Origin: JAKJEP01 sp964580995
GTDB lineage: Bacteria; Planctomycetota; Phycisphaerae; Sedimentisphaerales; SM23-30
Direction: 5' to 3'
Length of the DNA stretch: 64,000 bases
Assembly (NCBI GenBank): GCA_964580995.1
Contig: CAZOMV010000017.1
Location: forward strand, 1-64,000
In this document: piece by piece, positions 58,528-64,000 of the stretch
How the letters are laid out: every line of letters starts with the position of its first letter
Numbering within the stretch: the stretch's first letter is position 1
Translations under genes and position numbers: made by a program
Notes under the pieces: model-generated
Database searches by the model: none
The model's input: only the letters and a program-made list of their open reading frames with translations
Told to the model about the DNA's origin: nothing

Positions 58528-59890
58528 AGCCGGCACGTCTCCCCGTACCGCTGGCGTCCCGCCGGCCTCCTTTCTCCTTTTCCGCCATAATCCGCCCTAA
58601 CAGCTCCGCCGCCGGTTCATCCCCCTCCTCCGCCTCCGCCAGCTCACCCCGAAAGGCTTTCGCTAATACCGCCTGTTCCAGCTTGTTGATCCGGGCCATT
58701 GCCTTTTGATATTTGGCCTCCAGGGAATCGGCCAGATGAAAGAGCTTTTCCACCCGCCGGACAATTTCCTGCTGTTCTTCAAGGGGAGGAAGGGGAATTA
58801 AAAAGGTCGACAACACTTGTGCATTTATATTTGATTGACTCACTCCATCGGTTTTAACTTGTTTACACCATTCCCTTGCCCGGTCCGCATTTAAGCAAAT
58901 GTTTAAATATTCTGATTTTAAAATTGATTTATTGTTTTTAATTTTTATCAAATATCCGGCGAAAATTGCTGGGCGATCACCTTGATAAATAGATGTTTTT
59001 CCTACCAAATCAGGACTGTTGGTACGATTAAATAAAACATCACCTTTGATAAGTTTATATTTTTCAATTTCCGAAGTATCGTTAGTATATTTCAAATCGG
59101 ACCAATCAATAATACCATCCTGAAGATTACCCATGCGTAAGACAGGAATCAATCCTTGCTTATCTGATTTACTAGAAGTTCCATATTGAAATCCATTTGA
59201 AAGAGTTGCCAATGTGGACCAAATCCAATTATTAGGAAGGTCGTAAGGATTTTCGTCTGCAACAGAGATGTTTTCTGTAATGTCAAATGGTTTCCCCTCC
59301 CTCCAATCTTCCGTCAAGCGGCCGGAGCAGGCGGCAGCGAGGACGGACTGGCGGAAGCGTTTGAGGAGGATCGGGATTTTCTCCAGCCGGACCTTGCTGC
59401 TGCGGACCTTCGGCAAAATACCATCCAGCTTTTCCACAATCCGCTTTTGTTCCTTTAATGGGGGAAGGTAAAAAGATATCTTTTGAAGATCTTCCTTGTT
59501 AAATCCATCTTGTGCACTTCGTTCTATTGATTTTATCGGTTGTTGAAATAAATACGAATTTAAATAACTATAAACATACCTTTTTTCAATAGATTCCGGT
59601 ATGATTACTTTTGCGATGGCTACATTATAAGCACCTTCTTTGCCTGTTAATATTTTTCCAACAGAAGCACCATATCGGCCAATCAAAATGTCTTCTTTTC
59701 CGCATTTCTTTAATTTTTCTGAATCTTTAATAAAAGTGGGATGCTCTTTACTTCCAAAATCGCGAATTTGTAATAATTGAATAAAACCTTTTTGGGGTTC
59801 GTAAACAAAGTCCTTTTTAGGTGGTTGGGTTCCACCTTGGATATCGAGAACTTCTGTAAAACTTATTTCTACCCAATGTTCATTACTCAT
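58499..59890 (-). CDS. hsdS: Type I restriction-modification specificity subunit
   Basis: Specificity subunit, 463 residues from ATG 59890, which overlaps the hsdM stop by eight bases. Two target-recognition domains are each followed by a conserved helical spacer: LPPLKEQKRIVEKLDGILPKVRSSKVRLEKIP and LPPLEEQQEIVRRVEKLFHLADSLEAKYQKAM. It binds DNA and directs methylation and cleavage. The C-terminus (RRDASGTGRRAGWRKKRQPKG) is basic and unlike HsdS; it comes from the dispersed repeat at 58471-58527, so the gene end was probably altered by that element. TRD sequences are AT-rich compared with the spacers, as expected for exchanged domains. Confidence 0.93.
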   Translation of the reverse strand: MSNEHWVEISFTEVLDIQGGTQPPKKDFVYEPQKGFIQLLQIRDFGSKEHPTFIKDSEKLKKCGKEDILIGRYGASVGKILTGKEGAYNVAIAKVIIPESIEKRYVYSYLNSYLFQQPIKSIERSAQDGFNKEDLQKISFYLPPLKEQKRIVEKLDGILPKVRSSKVRLEKIPILLKRFRQSVLAAACSGRLTEDWREGKPFDITENISVADENPYDLPNNWIWSTLATLSNGFQYGTSSKSDKQGLIPVLRMGNLQDGIIDWSDLKYTNDTSEIEKYKLIKGDVLFNRTNSPDLVGKTSIYQGDRPAIFAGYLIKIKNNKSILKSEYLNICLNADRAREWCKQVKTDGVSQSNINAQVLSTFLIPLPPLEEQQEIVRRVEKLFHLADSLEAKYQKAMARINKLEQAVLAKAFRGELAEAEEGDEPAAELLGRIMAEKEKGGRRDASGTGRRAGWRKKRQPKG

Positions 59891-61286
59891 TGTTGTTCCC
59901 CAGCATGGCGGTGATCTCATTGAGATCATCAACGACGGCCTCCAGTTCGGTGACGGCCTCGGCGATCAGGTCCGTCGGTTCCGGCAGGTCGTTGGGGTCG
60001 TCGAGAGTATCATCCTTGAGCCACTTGATATCGAGCTTGTAGCCGCGCTGCTTGATCTCGGCGAAAGAGAAGCAGCGGAAGCGGCCATCGGGGCCGGTGT
60101 CGGTCCGCCGGGCATTGCCGTTGGGATCCTTGCCATAGCATTTTTCAAAGTCGGTGAACATGGCCGCCGCCAGCGGCCGGTCCTTCTTGGTGCAGCCGGG
60201 GATATTGGAGCGGTTGTCGTAAATCCAGACCTTTTCCGTCTTGCGTCCTTTCTGCAGGAAGATGACATTCGCCTGGGCATTGGCGTAGGGAACGAAGGTA
60301 CCCCGCGGCAGCCGCAGGATGGTATGGACGTTGCAGTCGGTCATCAGGATTTCAAAGACCTCACCGGCCTTATCTTCAAACAGGCAGTTGTCCGGCAGCA
60401 CCACCGCCGCCCGCCCGCCGGATTTCAGGATGGTCAGGACATGCTGGAGGAAGTTGAGCTGCTTGTTGGAGGTGGCAATGGTAAAATCGTCCCGCACGGG
60501 GGCCTGCCCGGCTCCCTTGGTGCCGAAGGGTGGATTGGTCAGGACCAGATCGTATCGCTGCCCGCGGTCGGGTTCGTAGATGGTATCACCCAGATAGATG
60601 ATCGGTTTGAGGCCGTGGAGAAAGAGGTTCATCAGGGCCAGCCGCCGCGGCCGGGCCACCAGGTCCTGCCCGTAATAGGTTTTCTCCTTGATGCGTTTGA
60701 TCTCATCGATGGAGATCGCCCCCTTGGTCTTTTCCATCAGCCATTCATAGGCCGCCACCAGAAAGCCGCCCGTTCCGCAGGCCGGATCGCAAATCTTCAT
60801 TTCATTATTCTTCATCGGGTCGGGCTGCATCAGCCGGACCATCGTCTGGATCAGCACGCGGGGGGTAAAATACTGGCCCGCGCCCTTTTTGCCTTCACTG
60901 GCGGCCTTTTCCAGCAGTCCTTCAAAGGCCTGGGCCTTGACATCCACCCCCAGGCTGGACCAGTCTTCCGCGTCGATCATGGTAATGATCTTCTTGAGGC
61001 TGACCGGATTGTTGAACTTGGGCATCGACTGGGCGAAGATATCCCCCAGCAGCCCCTTGGCATCCCGCAGCGTTTGCAGGACCGTCAAATAATGATCGGT
61101 CAGCGCAGTGCCCGATTGTTTTTTCAGTGCTTCCCAGTCGCACCCTGCTGGTAGCTTGACGGATCGCTCGTCTGCCATCTTGATAAATAGCAGATAGGTC
61201 AACTGCTCGATATAATCCCCGTAGTCGATCCCGTCATGCCGCAGCGTGTGGCACATTCCCCAGAGTTTATTGACAATGTCTGACAT
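59883..61286 (-). CDS. hsdM: Type I restriction-modification DNA methyltransferase subunit
   Basis: N6-adenine methyltransferase, 467 residues. The SAM-binding motif is DPACGTGG (167-174) and the catalytic motif is NPPF (251-254); QYFTPRVLIQTMVRLM is the standard N-terminal segment of the core. Together with HsdS it methylates the site, and with HsdR it forms the restriction complex. It starts 9 bases after the hsdR stop and overlaps hsdS. Confidence 0.96.
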   Translation of the reverse strand: MSDIVNKLWGMCHTLRHDGIDYGDYIEQLTYLLFIKMADERSVKLPAGCDWEALKKQSGTALTDHYLTVLQTLRDAKGLLGDIFAQSMPKFNNPVSLKKIITMIDAEDWSSLGVDVKAQAFEGLLEKAASEGKKGAGQYFTPRVLIQTMVRLMQPDPMKNNEMKICDPACGTGGFLVAAYEWLMEKTKGAISIDEIKRIKEKTYYGQDLVARPRRLALMNLFLHGLKPIIYLGDTIYEPDRGQRYDLVLTNPPFGTKGAGQAPVRDDFTIATSNKQLNFLQHVLTILKSGGRAAVVLPDNCLFEDKAGEVFEILMTDCNVHTILRLPRGTFVPYANAQANVIFLQKGRKTEKVWIYDNRSNIPGCTKKDRPLAAAMFTDFEKCYGKDPNGNARRTDTGPDGRFRCFSFAEIKQRGYKLDIKWLKDDTLDDPNDLPEPTDLIAEAVTELEAVVDDLNEITAMLGNNNE

Positions 61287-61295
61287 TTCTATTCC

Positions 61296-63983
61296 TTACG
61301 CAACTAATTTATAGTTGATTTCTGCAATAATCTTGTCCAATTCCGGCCCGAAGATTTTCTTCGCCCGCGCCAGCCCGCCATGCCGCTCCAGCACCGGGAT
61401 CACATCGAAGTTTTCCTTCTCAATCGCCAGATTGACAATCAGATGCTCTTTGATGTAGGAGAGCCACTGTTTCTGTTCTTCATTGAACGAATGGCCCGCT
61501 ATAATCTCGGCAATAGTCCGGTTGACCCGTTCCTCCGCCGTTAGCAGCGGATTCTGCTGGCTGTCGGCGTTCTTAATCAGCGAAATAATATCCGCCATCG
61601 CCTGATGGCCGGAAAGCTGGTGCGCCCGGCGGACCTTGTCTTCCTCAAAATCATTTTTCCGCAGTTCCTGCCGGATTTCTCGCAATACCTGCCCATTCCA
61701 CCGGCGGGGATGGTTCAGCAGGATGGCCAGGGCCTCGATCTTCTCTTTATTGGCATGAATAAACTCACAAAACGCCGCCAGATAGTCCGGCGGCTTCAAC
61801 TGTTTATCTCCCGCCTTAAAGACCAGCTCCGAAGAAACGGTATCTGGTGTCTCATAGGCGATATAAAACGGCTTTTTCGCCCGGTCGTAGTTGAGCAGCA
61901 GGTCCTGAAACTTCGTATCCCGCAAAATGGCCATCGTTTCGGTAAAGCGGCTCTTGAGGTTCTCTTTCATCCGGTCGGCAAACCGAGTCATATCCCCGTC
62001 CGGTATAAAGGCGGCAAAATCGCTGCGGGCCTTGGCGCTCATGGTATTGTCGATGCGGCGCAGCCGCTTGATCAGCCGGTTGGTGTTATACTCCCGTTCG
62101 ACATTGTTCCAGATATTCTCGATAATCTGCCCGATCGTGACCGATTCCCCCGTTTCCTCCACCTCAATCACAAAATCGGTGGTATCTTTAAAATATTCGA
62201 TTAACGTGCCGTCGAAACAGTCGAAAATGGTAAAATACTCTTTATGGATATCGGAGCATTTTCGGGTTCCCCGGCCCAGCATCTGCGTCCACAGGATGCG
62301 CGACTTCACCGGGCGCAGAAATACAATAAACTCCAGCGCCGGTATATCCACCCCCGTGGAAAGCATATCCACCGTCACCACCACCGCCGGCTGGGGCCGG
62401 TTGCGGAATCTCCGGATCTTCTCCAGCGGCCGGTCCACTGAGGGACTGCCGGTAATTTTTTGTACAAACTCATCCCCCCGCCCGAATATCTCCCGCGCAA
62501 TGGTTACTAACTGATCGGCATGGGACTTGTGGGGTATATCGTTATCAGCGAAAATAAGAATTTTGGGGAACCGCCCCGTCTGCTTTTCATGGTCCCGGGC
62601 ATAGCGGGCGATTTCCTGCATGATCTTATGATTGCTGACGGGAGAGGTAATATCCTTTTCAATCTGCGTGGTATCAAACTGCCGCTCATCTTCCAGACTG
62701 TCGATGATCTCCTGACCGGTCTGCGGATCTTTCAGCCCGACCTTCTCTCCCTCTTTCAGGAAGATGCCGTTGATACGTACCTCCGATTTGATCTTGACCG
62801 CCTGATAATCGACCAGAAACCCATCCTCCACCGCCTCTTCATAGGTATAGCGATAAACCGGATTGCCAAAATACGCCACTGTATGCGAAGCCGGGGTCGC
62901 CGTCAGGCCGATCTTAACCGCGTCAAAATGATTCAGAACGCTCCGCCAGATATTGGTGTCTTTGGAGGTATAGCCGCGATGGCATTCGTCGGCAATGATA
63001 ATATCAAAAGCATGGTTGGGAATATCCAGTCGCCCCGCCTCGTCATCGCTTTCCACTTCATCAGGGCGCTGGACAAAGCTGCCCTCGCGTCCGAAAAGGT
63101 TGATCGCCATCCGCTGGATGGTGGAGACATAAACAAATGTATGGGCGGCATTGGGGGCGGTGAGATATTCGTTGGGCATGACGCCGATATCGAATTTCTC
63201 CCCTTCCTCAAAATCTTCCTTCTGAAACCGCTGGCTGAATACTTCATATTCCTGATTGAATTTGTTTCGGCTGGGAGTAATGAACGAGGAAAAGGCCTGC
63301 GCCGCCTGTGCCGCCAGCGCCCGCCGGTCCACCAGAAACAGAATCCGCCGAGCCAATCCCGATTTTATCAGGCGATAAATGAGGGAAACGGAAGTAGTGG
63401 TTTTACCTGTCCCCGTTGCCATCGCCAGCATCATTTTTTGCTGGTTTCTCAGAATCGCTTCTTCCGCCTTGGCAATCGCTATTTTCTGAAACGGATAAAG
63501 GTGTTCGATTTCATTGGGAGTAGTGACAAGCCATTTCTGATATTCGTCCCGATTCCTTCCGAACATCTCCTCCAGGGCATCCGGGGAATGAAAAAGCATC
63601 AATTTCCGGGCGTAATATCCACTCTGTCGAACGTCCGCGAACCAGATAGCCGTTCCATTGGAGGAATAGAGGAAAGGAACCTGATACCCTCCCCAGTTCC
63701 CCACCGTCTTTGCCGCCCCGGCCGCGTACCGTTTCGCCTGTTCCAGCACATTCTGCGGATTTACCCCCACCTTTTTTGCCTCGATGATCCCCAGCAGCTT
63801 CCCCCGGACAAACAGGGCATAATCCGCCGGCCCGTTGGCGGTGGGATATTCTTCCACCGCATGGCCGGCCAGGACCGAGGTATCTATCCCTTCCTGATAA
63901 GGAATAATCTTCCAACTGGGATGCGTCCCCCGCAATTGCGCGTCAATTCTGGTCTTTCTGGTTTTCCATTCACTCTCTGTCAT
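61296..63983 (-). CDS. hsdR: Type I restriction enzyme R subunit
   Basis: Restriction and translocase subunit, 895 residues. N-terminal nuclease domain (PD-(D/E)XK: Asp54 in GPADYALF and Glu68-Ala-Lys70 in GIIEAKK), superfamily 2 helicase with Walker A ATGTGKTT (189-196), DECHRGY and LTATPASH, and later motifs (TVDMLSTGVDIPALEFIVFLRPVKS, LGRGTRKC). C-terminal helical region contacts HsdM. Full length inside the window; the ATG at 63983 is the first gene of hsdRMS, and only 17 bases remain upstream, so the promoter is outside. Confidence 0.96.
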   Translation of the reverse strand: MTESEWKTRKTRIDAQLRGTHPSWKIIPYQEGIDTSVLAGHAVEEYPTANGPADYALFVRGKLLGIIEAKKVGVNPQNVLEQAKRYAAGAAKTVGNWGGYQVPFLYSSNGTAIWFADVRQSGYYARKLMLFHSPDALEEMFGRNRDEYQKWLVTTPNEIEHLYPFQKIAIAKAEEAILRNQQKMMLAMATGTGKTTTSVSLIYRLIKSGLARRILFLVDRRALAAQAAQAFSSFITPSRNKFNQEYEVFSQRFQKEDFEEGEKFDIGVMPNEYLTAPNAAHTFVYVSTIQRMAINLFGREGSFVQRPDEVESDDEAGRLDIPNHAFDIIIADECHRGYTSKDTNIWRSVLNHFDAVKIGLTATPASHTVAYFGNPVYRYTYEEAVEDGFLVDYQAVKIKSEVRINGIFLKEGEKVGLKDPQTGQEIIDSLEDERQFDTTQIEKDITSPVSNHKIMQEIARYARDHEKQTGRFPKILIFADNDIPHKSHADQLVTIAREIFGRGDEFVQKITGSPSVDRPLEKIRRFRNRPQPAVVVTVDMLSTGVDIPALEFIVFLRPVKSRILWTQMLGRGTRKCSDIHKEYFTIFDCFDGTLIEYFKDTTDFVIEVEETGESVTIGQIIENIWNNVEREYNTNRLIKRLRRIDNTMSAKARSDFAAFIPDGDMTRFADRMKENLKSRFTETMAILRDTKFQDLLLNYDRAKKPFYIAYETPDTVSSELVFKAGDKQLKPPDYLAAFCEFIHANKEKIEALAILLNHPRRWNGQVLREIRQELRKNDFEEDKVRRAHQLSGHQAMADIISLIKNADSQQNPLLTAEERVNRTIAEIIAGHSFNEEQKQWLSYIKEHLIVNLAIEKENFDVIPVLERHGGLARAKKIFGPELDKIIAEINYKLVA

Positions 63984-64000
63984 TTTTCGCCCATACTCTG

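Overview
The window reads as a chromosomal segment of a Gram-negative bacterium, most likely a planctomycete of the class Phycisphaerae (Sedimentisphaerales-like). This is inferred from several features together: secreted proteins ending in a dockerin/EF-hand-like tail, a PEP-CTERM protein, a GxxExxY gene embedded in degenerate 'cacagag'-type repeats, an ATP synthase b subunit with a signal-peptide-like N-terminus, and many lipoproteins. No rRNA, tRNA or CRISPR array was seen, so the placement rests on protein style only.

Layout. 1-1,900: degenerate short repeats around a GxxExxY gene. 1,917-5,049: an AT-rich three-gene cassette (small helical protein, winged-helix-like protein, large GHKL/MORC-like ATPase) that looks like an undescribed defence or stress module. 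5,187-6,277: a truncated HAD hydrolase and a patch of dispersed palindromic repeats. 6,278-11,575: an HD-GYP membrane protein, then glycogen phosphorylase and phosphofructokinase. 11,698-19,507: a membrane adenylate cyclase divergent from an RND efflux operon (outer membrane factor, adaptor, pump). 20,465-24,721: a DUF2769 protein coupled to pyruvate dehydrogenase E1 and E2. 24,746-29,449: a giant AsmA-like protein. 29,718-35,194: a GntR/FadR regulator followed by two paralogous secreted dockerin-tailed proteins and a PEP-CTERM protein. 35,314-37,047: PAP2 lipoprotein, LigD-type phosphoesterase and a GNAT acetyltransferase. 37,075-44,631: a complete F-type ATP synthase operon. 44,593-50,240: nadD, a ThuA-like lipoprotein, and trpE(G)-trpD-trpF under a complete attenuator. 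50,560-55,550: cheA-cheR-cheY-cheB without receptors. 55,591-58,324: a FadR-type regulator with a secreted GH36 alpha-galactosidase. 58,499-63,983: a type I restriction-modification system.

How the parts work together. Glycogen phosphorylase, phosphofructokinase and pyruvate dehydrogenase form a carbon route from stored glucan to acetyl-CoA, and the ATP synthase operon is complete. The trp block makes anthranilate and carries it two steps further. It is preceded by a sigma-70-like promoter, a 23-residue leader peptide with three consecutive Trp codons, and a terminator that competes with an alternative pairing. The two FCD-domain regulators each sit by exported-protein genes, which suggests control by small carbohydrate-derived ligands. 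Defence-type functions lie at both ends: the GHKL cassette at the left and HsdRMS at the right.

The most interesting items are the GHKL three-gene cassette, the WWW trp leader, the triple GACTCAC operator-like region ahead of the surface-protein genes, and a dispersed palindrome with compensatory changes whose two copies abut a truncated HAD gene and the hsdS 3' end.
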